The notes under the pieces: generated by a model | Database searches by the model: none | What the model was told of the DNA's origin: nothing | Seen by the model: the letters and a program-made list of their open reading frames with translations, nothing else | In this document: piece after piece, positions 44,226-52,774 of the stretch | Layout of the letters: each line of letters begins with the position of its first letter | Numbering within the stretch: position 1 is the stretch's first letter | Program-made: the position numbers and the translations under genes | Source of the DNA: Alphaproteobacteria bacterium | GTDB lineage: Bacteria; Pseudomonadota; Alphaproteobacteria; Micropepsales; Micropepsaceae | Direction of reading: 5' to 3' | Assembly (NCBI GenBank): GCA_019245415.1 | Contig: JAFARO010000004.1 | Span: 1-64,000, forward strand | Length of the DNA: 64,000 bases

Positions 44226-45435
44226 CGGTCAGGCGCGGGCGCACCACACTCCATCGTTCGCCCTTGACCAGCACTTCGGCCGCGGGCGGTCGCGCATTGT
44301 AAGCCGATGCCATCGTCGCGCCATAGGCTCCCGCGTCTAGGAAAGCCACGAGGTCGCCGGCTTCGGTCTGGGGCAGTTCGCGGTCCCTGGCGAAGACGTC
44401 GGCGGATTCGCAGATCGGTCCCACCACGTCGTAACGCCTGGCCGGCGCATCGGTCGCGCGCACACGCACGATGGCGTGATGCGCCTCATAGAGCGCCGGC
44501 CGCAACAGATCGTTCATGCCGGCGTCGAGGATCAGAAAGGTCCGCTCCGGCGCGTGCTTCACATAGAGCACCCGGCTGACCAGCAGCCCTGCCGGCGCGG
44601 CGATGGCGCGGCCGGGCTCGAAGACGGGCGCGAAATCGTGGCCTTCGAGCACGCGCCGCACCATGGCCGCGTATTCGTCGACGTTGGGGACAGCCGCATC
44701 GCCGGCATAGGCGATGCCCAGCCCGCCGCCGAGATCGAGCCGCGCGATCCCGTGACCTTGCGCGCGCAAATCTTCGGCGAGTGCGACGACGCGGCGGAAC
44801 GCTGCTTGGAACGGCGCGAGCGTGGCGATCTGGCTGCCGATATGGACGTCGATACCGACGATCGCGATGCCGGCAAGCGAAGCGGCGCGGGCATAAGCCT
44901 CGCGGGCCTGCGGGAGCGCAATGCCGAACTTGCTCGCAGCCGTGCCGGTGGTGATCTTGGCATGGGTGCCGGCATCGATGTCCGGATTGATGCGCAAAGC
45001 CACCGGCGCGACCACTCCCTTGGCCCGCGCCACGGCGTCCAGCACGGCGAGCTCCGCTTCGCTCTCGACATTGAATTGGTGGATGCCGGCCTCCAGCGCC
45101 AGCGCCATCTCGGCCGCGCTTTTTCCCACGCCGGAGAAGACGATGCGCGAAGCCGCGATGCCGGCGGCCAGGGCCTTCTTCAGCTCGCCGCCCGAGACCA
45201 CATCGGCGCCGGCACCTTCGGCGGCAAGTGTCCTCAGCACGGCGAGATTGCCGTTGGCCTTGACGGCGTAGGCGATCAAGGCACCGTCGGGAAGGGCGGC
45301 CCTGAAGGCGCCGAAACGCTCGACCAGCGTGGCCGCCGAATAGCAATAGAACGGCGTCGCGACGGAATCGGCGAGTTGCGCCAGATCGACGTCCTCCGCG
45401 TGCAGGATGCGATTGCGATATGCGAAGGCGCTCAT
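44179..45435 (-). CDS. lysA: Diaminopimelate decarboxylase
   Basis: The 418-residue PLP enzyme makes lysine from meso-diaminopimelate. The PLP Lys59 lies in IAYAVKANGNLAVL. Other landmarks are GADVVSGGELKKAL, VALRINPDIDAGTHAKI, the GGGLGIAY phosphate loop, and the active-site Cys in VGPICESADVFARDREL. It overlaps lptM (ATGA), and the order argH-lptM-lysA is standard for the class. Confidence 0.96.
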   Translation of the reverse strand: MSAFAYRNRILHAEDVDLAQLADSVATPFYCYSAATLVERFGAFRAALPDGALIAYAVKANGNLAVLRTLAAEGAGADVVSGGELKKALAAGIAASRIVFSGVGKSAAEMALALEAGIHQFNVESEAELAVLDAVARAKGVVAPVALRINPDIDAGTHAKITTGTAASKFGIALPQAREAYARAASLAGIAIVGIDVHIGSQIATLAPFQAAFRRVVALAEDLRAQGHGIARLDLGGGLGIAYAGDAAVPNVDEYAAMVRRVLEGHDFAPVFEPGRAIAAPAGLLVSRVLYVKHAPERTFLILDAGMNDLLRPALYEAHHAIVRVRATDAPARRYDVVGPICESADVFARDRELPQTEAGDLVAFLDAGAYGATMASAYNARPPAAEVLVKGERWSVVRPRLTDDDLLASDRIPDWLR

Positions 45436-45578
45436 TCGCCGATCGGCAGCGGCGGCTTGGCGGGATCCTTCTGGCCTTTGGCCGTGGGCTTGCCGTCCGG
45501 CAGCACCAGATCGTTCTTCACGCCGCAGGAGGCGACGGCAAGGCTCAGCATCAGCGCAGCCAAAAGGCGCAAGGTCAT
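45432..45578 (-). CDS. lptM: Small lipoprotein LptM (YifL-like)
   Basis: The 48-residue lipoprotein has an N-terminal signal ([17 protein letters not shown]) ending at the lipobox Cys18. [14 protein letters not shown] follows; the CGxKxxLxLP sequence is the LptM hallmark. LptM helps assembly of the LptD/E outer-membrane translocon in enterobacteria. The start overlaps the argH stop and the stop overlaps the lysA start. It is easily missed because of its size. Confidence 0.85.
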   Translation of the reverse strand: MTLRLLAALMLSLAVASCGVKNDLVLPDGKPTAKGQKDPAKPPLPIGE

Positions 45579-46957
45579 CGCAGCGTCTCCTGCCAGAACA
45601 GAACCTGCTCGCGCACGCGCGCGGGCGCCGTGCCGCCATAGCTTACGCGCGAGGCGACAGACGCCTCCAGCCCCAGGACGTCGAAAACCTCCTTGGCGAT
45701 CGCCGGCGCGATGGCCTGCATCTCGGCGAGCGGCATGGCGTCCAGGGCCAGCCCCAACTCGTCGGCGCGCCGCACGATGCGGCCCGCGACATGGTGCGCC
45801 TCGCGGAACGGCAGCTTCAGCCGCCCGACCAGCCAGTCGGCGAGGTCGGTCGCGGTGGGATGGCCGGCCTGCGCGGCCTTGCGCATGGCGTCCTTGTCCA
45901 CCGTCAGGTCCGCGACCATGCCCGCCATCGCGCGCAGCGACAGCGCCAGCGTGTCGGCGGCATCGAAGACGCGCTCCTTGTCCTCCTGCAGATCGCTGCC
46001 ATAGGCGAGCGCCAGACCCTTCACCACGGTCGTGAGGGCGACGAAGTCGCCGAGCACCCGTCCGGTCTTGCCGCGCACCAGCTCGGCCGCGTCGGGATTG
46101 CGCTTTTGCGGCATGATCGAAGAGCCGGTGGTGAACGAATCCGACAGCCGCACGAAGCCGAAGGCGGGACTGGTCCACTGCACGATCTCGCCGGCCAGCC
46201 GCGACAGATGGCTCATGCAGATGGTGGCCGCCGAGAGATATTCGAGCGCGAAATCGCGCGCCGAGACGGCATCCAGCGCATTGCGCATCGGCCGCGCGAA
46301 GCCGAGCGCCCTGGCGGTCGCGTCGCGGTCGATCGGGAAGGACGTGCCGGCCAGCGCCGCCGCGCCCAGGGGCGACTCGTTGGCGCGGCCGCGCGCATCG
46401 GCGAAGCGGCCGCGGTCGCGCGACAGCATCTCGACATAAGCGAGGCAATGATGCGCGAAGACGATCGGCTGGGCGGGCTGCATGTGCGTGAAGCCCGGCA
46501 TGATCGTCTCGCAGTGGGTAGCCGCCTGGTCGACCAGGGCGCGTTGCAACGCGGCCAGCCGCGCATCGGCCTCATCGCAGGCCTCGCGTATATAGAGGCG
46601 TAGATCTGTCGCGACCTGGTCGTTGCGCGAGCGCGCGGTGTGGAGCCGCCCGGCCGCATCGCCCACGATCTCCTTCAGCCGCGCCTCGATGTTGAGATGG
46701 ATGTCTTCCAGCTCGCGGCGGAAGACAAAGCGGCCTTCGGCGATCTCGCGCGCGATGGTCTCGAGGCCCTTGACGATCGCCTCGACGTCATCGGCCGACA
46801 CGATGCCCGTGGCTCCCAGCATGCGCGCATGCGCCAGCGAGCCCGCGATGTCCTGCCGCGCCAGCCGTTTGTCGAAATCGATGGAGGGCGTTATGTCCTT
46901 CATCACGCCGGCGGGGCCGCTGTCGAAGCGCCCGCCCCACATGCTGTTGGTGCTCAT
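45575..46957 (-). CDS. argH: Argininosuccinate lyase
   Basis: The 460-residue enzyme cleaves argininosuccinate to arginine and fumarate. The family signature [15 protein letters not shown] carries the catalytic Ser loop. Other matches are [12 protein letters not shown] at the N-terminus, [20 protein letters not shown], and [18 protein letters not shown]. The length is normal. Its start is only nine bases from the divergent thioredoxin gene start. Confidence 0.96.
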   Translation of the reverse strand: MSTNSMWGGRFDSGPAGVMKDITPSIDFDKRLARQDIAGSLAHARMLGATGIVSADDVEAIVKGLETIAREIAEGRFVFRRELEDIHLNIEARLKEIVGDAAGRLHTARSRNDQVATDLRLYIREACDEADARLAALQRALVDQAATHCETIMPGFTHMQPAQPIVFAHHCLAYVEMLSRDRGRFADARGRANESPLGAAALAGTSFPIDRDATARALGFARPMRNALDAVSARDFALEYLSAATICMSHLSRLAGEIVQWTSPAFGFVRLSDSFTTGSSIMPQKRNPDAAELVRGKTGRVLGDFVALTTVVKGLALAYGSDLQEDKERVFDAADTLALSLRAMAGMVADLTVDKDAMRKAAQAGHPTATDLADWLVGRLKLPFREAHHVAGRIVRRADELGLALDAMPLAEMQAIAPAIAKEVFDVLGLEASVASRVSYGGTAPARVREQVLFWQETLR

Positions 46958-46966
46958 AGGACGCCC

Positions 46967-47551
46967 ATGACCATGTTCCGCAGCCTGCTCGCCGCCGCGG
47001 CTTTCGCAGCCGCACTGGCGCTCGCCGTTCTATATGGGAAGACCACCGCGACTGTCCACGCGAGCCCCGCGCCGCCCGCCGCGCTCGCCCGCCTTGTGCC
47101 GGCGAAAGCGCCCGCGCCGGTGGCCGCGGTCTCGTTCACAGCCGCCGACGGCGCGCGCCATGCGCTGGCGAGCTTCAAAGGGCGCTACGTGCTGCTCAAT
47201 CTCTGGGCCGTGTGGTGCGCGCCCTGCATCAAGGAGCTGCCGGCGCTGGCGAAGCTCCAGGCGGCGCTGGGGGACAAGAATTTCCTCGTCGTGCCCGTCG
47301 ATGTCGCGCGCGGCACACCGGCCGATGCCGCAGAGTTCCTCAAGGCGCATGGCGCGGCGGGCCTGCCGGCCTATATCGACAGCGACCTGGCGCTGATGCG
47401 CGTCTTCGGTGCCTACGGCCTGCCGCTCTCGGTGCTGATCGACCCCAAGGGCCGCGAGATCGCGCGCGCCGTCGGGCCCGCCGATTGGGACGCTCCCGAT
47501 GCGGTGGCCTGGTTCAGGACGGCGACGAAGGTCCCGCTCACCGGCCCTTGA
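46967..47551 (+). CDS. tlpA: TlpA-like membrane-anchored thioredoxin
   Basis: The 194-residue protein has one N-terminal membrane anchor ([20 protein letters not shown]) and a periplasmic thioredoxin fold. The redox motif WCAPC lies in [19 protein letters not shown] near residue 86, and the cis-Pro region is [15 protein letters not shown]. Such proteins reduce cytochrome c or oxidase assembly factors. ATG 46973 (two codons on) is equally possible. It converges with and overlaps the crotonase gene by 14 bases. Confidence 0.9.
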   Translation: MTMFRSLLAAAAFAAALALAVLYGKTTATVHASPAPPAALARLVPAKAPAPVAAVSFTAADGARHALASFKGRYVLLNLWAVWCAPCIKELPALAKLQAALGDKNFLVVPVDVARGTPADAAEFLKAHGAAGLPAYIDSDLALMRVFGAYGLPLSVLIDPKGREIARAVGPADWDAPDAVAWFRTATKVPLTGP

Positions 47552-48335
47552 AATCGGGCGGTCGCTTCTCGAAGAACGCCGCGACCGCTTCGCCGTGGTC
47601 TTCGGTCAGATGCGCCAGCGACTGGAACGCCGCGGACATCTCCAGGATCGTGTCGAAGCCGGTGGTCATGCCTTCGCGCATCAGCTTCTTGGTCAGCCTG
47701 AGCACGTCGGGCGGCTGGCGGCAGACCCGTTCGGCGAGCGCGCGCGCCTCGCCCATCAAGGCGTCGGCCGCCACCACCTTCGACACCAGGCCCCAGGACA
47801 GTGCGGTCTGCGCATCTATCGTATCGGCGGTGAAGACGAGTTCGGCCGCGCGCGCCATGCCGATGACGCGCGGCAGGATCCACGATCCGCCGTCTCCCGG
47901 CACCAGCCCGATGCGCAGGAACGTCGCGCCGAACACCGCGCCGTCGGCCGCAATGCGCATGTCGGCGAGGCAGGCGACGTCGTTGCCGAGCCCGATGGCG
48001 GGACCGTTGACCGCCGCGATCAGCGGGATCTCGATGCCCCACAGCGCGCGCACGATGCGGTGGATGCCGTTGCGATAGCGCTCGCGGATGTGCACGCCGG
48101 GGCCCGCGAAGGTGCCGGCGCGGGCGCGCATCGCCTTGACGTTGCCGCCGGCGGAGAACGCGGGACCGGCGCCGGTCAGGATCGCGCAGCGCAAGCCGCG
48201 GTCGGCATTGATCTCGCCGCACAGCGCCGCGAAGACGTCGCCGTCGCCCTCCTCGCCGAGCGAATTGCGCGTCTCGGGCCGGTCGATGGTCAAGGTGGCC
48301 ACGGCGCCGGATTTTTCCAGCTTCAGGACGGACAA
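47538..48335 (-). CDS. Crotonase-family enzyme, enoyl-CoA hydratase/isomerase-like
   Basis: The 265-residue protein has the crotonase fold: TIDRPETRNSL, the oxyanion-hole segment AFSAGGNVKAM, and GPAIGLGNDVACLADMRIA. In the last motif Asp stands where hydratases have the first catalytic Glu. In the FLRIGLVPGDGGSWILPR segment the second Glu position is Phe. This resembles PaaG-type isomerases more than true hydratases. TTG 48335 is chosen because GGAG lies eight bases ahead; longer ATG starts have no support. Confidence 0.87.
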   Translation of the reverse strand: MSVLKLEKSGAVATLTIDRPETRNSLGEEGDGDVFAALCGEINADRGLRCAILTGAGPAFSAGGNVKAMRARAGTFAGPGVHIRERYRNGIHRIVRALWGIEIPLIAAVNGPAIGLGNDVACLADMRIAADGAVFGATFLRIGLVPGDGGSWILPRVIGMARAAELVFTADTIDAQTALSWGLVSKVVAADALMGEARALAERVCRQPPDVLRLTKKLMREGMTTGFDTILEMSAAFQSLAHLTEDHGEAVAAFFEKRPPDFKGR

Positions 48336-48451
48336 GGTCTCGCTCCGCGATCGGTTGAAGCTTTGTTTACCATCAAAGAAGGGTGCGGCGAAAACCTCCC
48401 TTAACGTGTGGCACAGCATGCTGCTGCCCCGGATTTCGTCGAAGGGATTGT

Positions 48452-49909
48452 GTGAGTTTGAAGCGGGTCGTCGCCCGGATCTTGTCCTGCGTTCGTGCGC
48501 TCGAAGCGGCGTTCGTGCTTTCGCTCGCGCCGCGCACGCCGGCGGAAGCGCGCCTGGTTGCCGAGCAGCTCGCCATCGCGCGTTCGGCCAGCCGCTCGGT
48601 CACTTTCCTGCTGCCCATCGGCGCGGTGCTGATCGCGCTGGCGGAGAGTCCCTGGGTGCCGTTCTGGCGCGCGGCGCTTTGGTGCGGGCTGATCTTCGCC
48701 TCGGTCGCAAGCGTCGAAATCGTCAACCGCTATTTCGAGCGCCGCGCGCTGGCGCGGCCGCGGCTGGTCGGCCGGCGGGCACGGATTCTCACCGCGATGA
48801 CCTTCATCCAGTCGCTGACCTGGTGCGCCATGGTGCCGCTGCTCTGGCCGGGAGACGTCGGTCCGGGGCAGATGCTGCTGTTCCTGACAATCGCCTGCAC
48901 GCTCTCCGGCTGGACCTCGATGGGGGCCGTGCATTTCGCCAACGGCGCGGTCGCCATGCCGGTCTATCTGGTGACGCTGACCGCGATGCCGATCATCGGC
49001 GGCAGTCCGCTGGGCATCTTCCTGAGCGCGCTCAGCGCCGCGTTCTGGGCGATCATGACGGCGCTGTTCAACACCAACTACCGCACGCGCGAGAAGATGC
49101 TGCGCCTGGTCGACGAGCGCGGCGAGCTGGTGGACGGCCTCAAGCGCGCGAAGGACGAGTCCGACCGCGCCCGCAACCGCGCCGAAAGCGCCAGCCGCGC
49201 CAAGTCCGCGTTCCTCGCCAATATGAGCCATGAGCTGCGTACGCCGCTGAACGCGATCCTCGGCTTCTCGGAGATCATCCAGAGCGGCGCGGCTGCGGGC
49301 GAGGAGCAGTCGCGCGAATATGCCGGCTATATCCACGGCTCGGGCAAGCATCTGCTGGCGCTGATCGGCGACATCCTCGACCTCGCCAAGATCGAGGCCG
49401 GAAGGCTGACTTTGCAGGACGCCGAGATGGCGATCGAGCCGGCGATGGACGCGGCCATGGTGCTGATGTCGCCGCGCGCGCGTAACGCCGGAGTGGGGCT
49501 CGCGATGGAGATCGAGCCGGGGTTCCCGACCGTCGTCGCGGACGAGCGCGCGGTGCGCCAGATCTTCGACAATCTGCTCTCCAACGCCGTCAAGTTCACG
49601 CCCGCGGGCGGGCGCGCGATCCTGTTTGCGCGGCGCGAGGCGGATGGCGCGCTCAGTTTCGGCGTCGCCGATACGGGCGTAGGCATCGCGGAGGAGGATC
49701 ACCAGCGCGTCTTCGAAAGCTTCGGTCAGGGCCGCCACGATGCCATCGTCGCGGACCGCGGCACCGGATTGGGCCTTCCCATCGTGCGCGGCCTCGCCGA
49801 AGCGATGGGCGGCAGCGTCAGCCTCGAAAGCGCGCCGGGTCGCGGCGCGCGAATCGCGGTGACGTTGCCCGCCTGGCGCGCGGTCCAGGCCCGCAAGCGC
49901 GCGAGCTAG
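48452..49909 (+). CDS. Membrane sensor histidine kinase
   Basis: The 485-residue protein has about six N-terminal transmembrane helices (residues 50-208) and a short coiled linker. The HisKA domain has the phosphorylated His260 in FLANMSHELRTPLNAILGFS. HATPase_c follows with QIFDNLLSNAVKFTP (N box), VADTGVGIAEEDH (G1) and GTGLGLPIVRGL (G2). No receiver domain or response-regulator gene is adjacent, so it is an orphan. The start is GTG 48452; TTG 48458 is possible. Confidence 0.92.
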   Translation: MSLKRVVARILSCVRALEAAFVLSLAPRTPAEARLVAEQLAIARSASRSVTFLLPIGAVLIALAESPWVPFWRAALWCGLIFASVASVEIVNRYFERRALARPRLVGRRARILTAMTFIQSLTWCAMVPLLWPGDVGPGQMLLFLTIACTLSGWTSMGAVHFANGAVAMPVYLVTLTAMPIIGGSPLGIFLSALSAAFWAIMTALFNTNYRTREKMLRLVDERGELVDGLKRAKDESDRARNRAESASRAKSAFLANMSHELRTPLNAILGFSEIIQSGAAAGEEQSREYAGYIHGSGKHLLALIGDILDLAKIEAGRLTLQDAEMAIEPAMDAAMVLMSPRARNAGVGLAMEIEPGFPTVVADERAVRQIFDNLLSNAVKFTPAGGRAILFARREADGALSFGVADTGVGIAEEDHQRVFESFGQGRHDAIVADRGTGLGLPIVRGLAEAMGGSVSLESAPGRGARIAVTLPAWRAVQARKRAS

Positions 49910-49952
49910 GCCGTCATTGTAGGCCCTAGGGTCCCCAAGCTAAAAGCGGGCC

Positions 49953-50930
49953 ATGTCGCATCGCTTTTGCATCGCCCCGATGATGGAGTGGACGGACCGG
50001 CACTGCCGCGTCCTGCACCGCCTGCTCAGCCGCCGCGCGCGGCTCTACACCGAGATGGTGACGGCGGAAGCGATCATCCGTGGCGACCGCGACAGGTTGC
50101 TGGGCTTCAGCGACATCGAACATCCCGCGGCGCTGCAGTTGGGCGGCGCGGAGCCTGCGCGCCTGGCGCAAGCCGCGCGCATCGGCGCCGATTTCGGCTA
50201 TGACGAGATCAATCTCAACGTCGGCTGCCCGTCGGACCGCGTGCAATCGGGACGGTTCGGCGCCTGCCTGATGCGCGAGCCCGCGCTGGTGGCGGACTGC
50301 GCCGCGGCGATGCGCGCCGCCGTGGACATTCCCGTCACCGTCAAGTGCCGCATCGGCGTCGACGAGCAGGATCCGGAGACGTCCCTGCGCGCGACGATCG
50401 CCGCCTGTGCGCAGGCCGGCGTGCGCGTCTTCGCGGTGCACGCGCGCAAGGCCTGGCTCGCGGGTTTGTCGCCCAAGGAGAACCGCGACGTGCCGCCGCT
50501 CGACTACGACCTCGTCTATCGCATCAAGCGCGAGAATCCGGATCTGACGGTGGTGATCAATGGCGGCATCGGCGATCTCGACCGGGCGCGGGACCATCTC
50601 GCCCATGTCGACGGCGTGATGCTCGGGCGGGCCGCCTATCAATCGCCGGCGATGCTGGCCGAGGTCGATGCGCGATTCTTCGCCGGCCCGCCGCAGGAGG
50701 TCGAAGCGGCGGTCGCGGTCTATGTCGATTACGTCGCGGACCAGCGCGGTCGCGGCGTGCCGCTGAACGCGATGACGCGGCACATGCTCGGCCTGTTCAA
50801 CGGCCGCCCCGGCGCGCGGCAATTCCGCCGGCACCTGAGCGAGGCCGCGACGCGTCCCGGCGCCGGAGTCGCGGTGCTGATCGACGCGCTTGCGCTCATC
50901 AAGCCCATGCCAGAGCGCGCGGCCGCCTGA
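49953..50930 (+). CDS. dusA: tRNA-dihydrouridine(20/20a) synthase DusA
   Basis: The 325-residue FMN enzyme reduces uridine 20/20a of tRNA. Typical parts are the FCIAPMMEWTDRHCRVLHRL N-terminus, YTEMVTAEAIIRGD, and INLNVGCPSDRVQSGRFGAC with the catalytic Cys. The HARKAWLAGLSPKENR segment is specific to DusA. VINGGIGD completes the match. Its stop shares a base with the next start (TGATG). Confidence 0.96.
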   Translation: MSHRFCIAPMMEWTDRHCRVLHRLLSRRARLYTEMVTAEAIIRGDRDRLLGFSDIEHPAALQLGGAEPARLAQAARIGADFGYDEINLNVGCPSDRVQSGRFGACLMREPALVADCAAAMRAAVDIPVTVKCRIGVDEQDPETSLRATIAACAQAGVRVFAVHARKAWLAGLSPKENRDVPPLDYDLVYRIKRENPDLTVVINGGIGDLDRARDHLAHVDGVMLGRAAYQSPAMLAEVDARFFAGPPQEVEAAVAVYVDYVADQRGRGVPLNAMTRHMLGLFNGRPGARQFRRHLSEAATRPGAGVAVLIDALALIKPMPERAAA

Positions 50931-51748
50931 TGGGAGGCGGCGAACTCGGCACATTGGCGCTCGGACTGGTGCTGGCCGGCGCGGTGGGCGGGCTCACCGC
51001 CGGCCTGCTCGGCGTCGGCGGCGGCATCGTCGTGGTGCCGGTGCTCTATCACGTGCTCGCACTCATCGGCATCGATCCAAGCGTGCGCATGCACATCGCC
51101 ATCGGCACTTCGCTTGCCACCATCGTGCCGACGTCGTTCTCGTCGCTGCTGGCGCACAGCAGGAAGGGCGCAGTCGATTGGGCGCTGCTGCGGCGCTGGG
51201 CGATCCCGATGCTCGCGGGCGTCGTCATCGGCAGCGTTGCCGCCGGCTTTGCGCGCGGGCAGGTGCTGGCGCTGGTCTTTGCCGCGGTGGCATTGCCCGT
51301 GGCGCTGCATCTGGCGATCGGCGGCGAGGAGCGGCGCCTCGCGGACCGCCTGCCGCAAGGACCGCTCGGCCTGGGATTGCCGGCGGCCATCGGAGGGCTC
51401 TCGACCATGATGGGCATCGGCGGCGGCACCTTGGGCGTGCCGGCGATGACGCTCTGCGGCATGCCGATCCACCAGGCGGTGGCGACGGCCTCGGCGTTCG
51501 GCGTCATCGTCTCCATTCCCGGCACAATCGGGGCCATCGTCGCGGGCCTCCATGCGAAAGGATTGCCGCCATGGTCTCTCGGCTACGTCAATCTGCTGGG
51601 CTTCCTCTTGATCGCGCCGGTGTCGTTCTTCGCAGCACCCCTGGGCGCGCACTGGGCCCACAGCATGGACCGCAAGCGTCTGCGCCTGATGTTCGCGCTG
51701 TTCGTCGCGCTCACCGCGGCGCGCATGCTCTACGACGCACTTACTTGA
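50930..51748 (+). CDS. TauE/SafE (TSUP) family permease
   Basis: The 272-residue protein has about eight helices. It carries the duplicated TauE/SafE motifs: LTAGLLGVGGGIVVVPVLYH near residue 22 and STMMGIGGGTLGVPAMTLCG near 157. Family members export sulfite, sulfoacetate or other organosulfur anions. The substrate cannot be inferred from the tRNA-modification neighbour. The ATG overlaps the dusA stop by one base. Confidence 0.92.
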   Translation: MGGGELGTLALGLVLAGAVGGLTAGLLGVGGGIVVVPVLYHVLALIGIDPSVRMHIAIGTSLATIVPTSFSSLLAHSRKGAVDWALLRRWAIPMLAGVVIGSVAAGFARGQVLALVFAAVALPVALHLAIGGEERRLADRLPQGPLGLGLPAAIGGLSTMMGIGGGTLGVPAMTLCGMPIHQAVATASAFGVIVSIPGTIGAIVAGLHAKGLPPWSLGYVNLLGFLLIAPVSFFAAPLGAHWAHSMDRKRLRLMFALFVALTAARMLYDALT

Positions 51749-51803
51749 GGGCCGCGCAAGCTTCGGGTGGATCGCGCCCTGCCCGATGCGCACAATGGGC
51801 GCC

Positions 51804-52478
51804 ATGACCGACCCCGAAGCAGCGCTCGACCTCAATGGCTGGACGATCCTGAAGCAAGCGATCGCGCCGTCCCAATGCCGCGCGCTCATCGATATGTATA
51901 CGGACGAAAAGCGTTTTCGCTCCACCGTGACGATGGCGCGGCACGGCTTCGGCCGCGGCGAATACCGCTACTTCGCCTATCCATTGCCGCCGCCTGTGGA
52001 CGCGCTGCGCGCCGCGCTTTATCCCACGCTGGTCGCGACCGCGAACCGCTGGAACGAGACGCTCAAGAGCGAAACGCGCTATCCCGCCAGTTTGCCCGCG
52101 TTCCTCAAGCGCTGCCACGAGGCCGGCCAGAGGCAGCCCACGCCGCTGCTGCTGAAATACGGACCCGGCGATTACAATTGCCTGCACCAGGATCTCTACG
52201 GCGAGCAGGTCTTTCCGCTGCAGGTCGCGATCCTGTTGTCGGCGCCGGGGAAAGATTTCACCGGCGGCGAATTCGTGCTCACCGAGCAGCGCCCGCGCAT
52301 GCAGTCGCGCGCCAGCGTGGTGCCGCTCGAGCAGGGCGACGGCGTCGTCTTCACGGTCAACCACCGCCCCGTGACCGGTTCGCGCGGGCCCTACCGCGTC
52401 ACCATGCGCCACGGCGTCAGCACGGTGCTGAGCGGCGCGCGGTTCACGCTGGGGATCATCTTTCACGATGCGAAGTGA
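51804..52478 (+). CDS. 2-oxoglutarate/Fe(II)-dependent oxygenase family protein
   Basis: The protein of about 224 residues has the double-stranded beta-helix pattern. The HxD iron motif is in YNCLHQDLYGEQVFPLQ near residue 133, the distal iron His in VTMRHGVSTVLSG, and the 2-oxoglutarate-binding Arg in GARFTLGIIFHDAK. The substrate is unknown; protein or small-molecule hydroxylation are both possible. I prefer ATG 51804 over ATG 51786, which adds six residues. Confidence 0.85.
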   Translation: MTDPEAALDLNGWTILKQAIAPSQCRALIDMYTDEKRFRSTVTMARHGFGRGEYRYFAYPLPPPVDALRAALYPTLVATANRWNETLKSETRYPASLPAFLKRCHEAGQRQPTPLLLKYGPGDYNCLHQDLYGEQVFPLQVAILLSAPGKDFTGGEFVLTEQRPRMQSRASVVPLEQGDGVVFTVNHRPVTGSRGPYRVTMRHGVSTVLSGARFTLGIIFHDAK

Positions 52479-52501
52479 GGGTGCGGCGTTATCGCTATCT
52501 C

Positions 52502-52671
52502 GGTGTCATCCCCGGCCGAACGACGCGAAGCGCCGTGAGGGGAAGGGGACCCAGGTGTTGGTGCCTGCACACTGTCGGATTTGAATTCGAGTGATTTTTC
52601 TCCAGCTTCCGAATGTCACGACCTGGGTCCCCTTCCCTCGCTCACTGCGTTCGCTCGCCGGGGATGACACC
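52502..52671. repeat. 170-bp inverted-repeat element
   Basis: A perfect 15-base terminal inverted repeat (GGTGTCATCCCCGGC at 52502-52516, its complement at 52657-52671) encloses a second near-perfect inverted pair. The inner pair is GGGGAAGGGGACCCAGGT ending near 52555, against ACCTGGGTCCCCTTCCC from 52621. About 65 bases lie between the inner arms. No ORF is inside. It fills most of the 52479-52774 gap. Confidence 0.85.
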
Positions 52672-52774
52672 GCGTTTAAGCGACGGACCGTAAGTGCCAT
52701 TTCCTCTCCACTTTGAAGGCCGCCCCTCTAGCATCGCGAGCCCCTTTCACTCCTTGCGTGAATTGAGGCGATCG

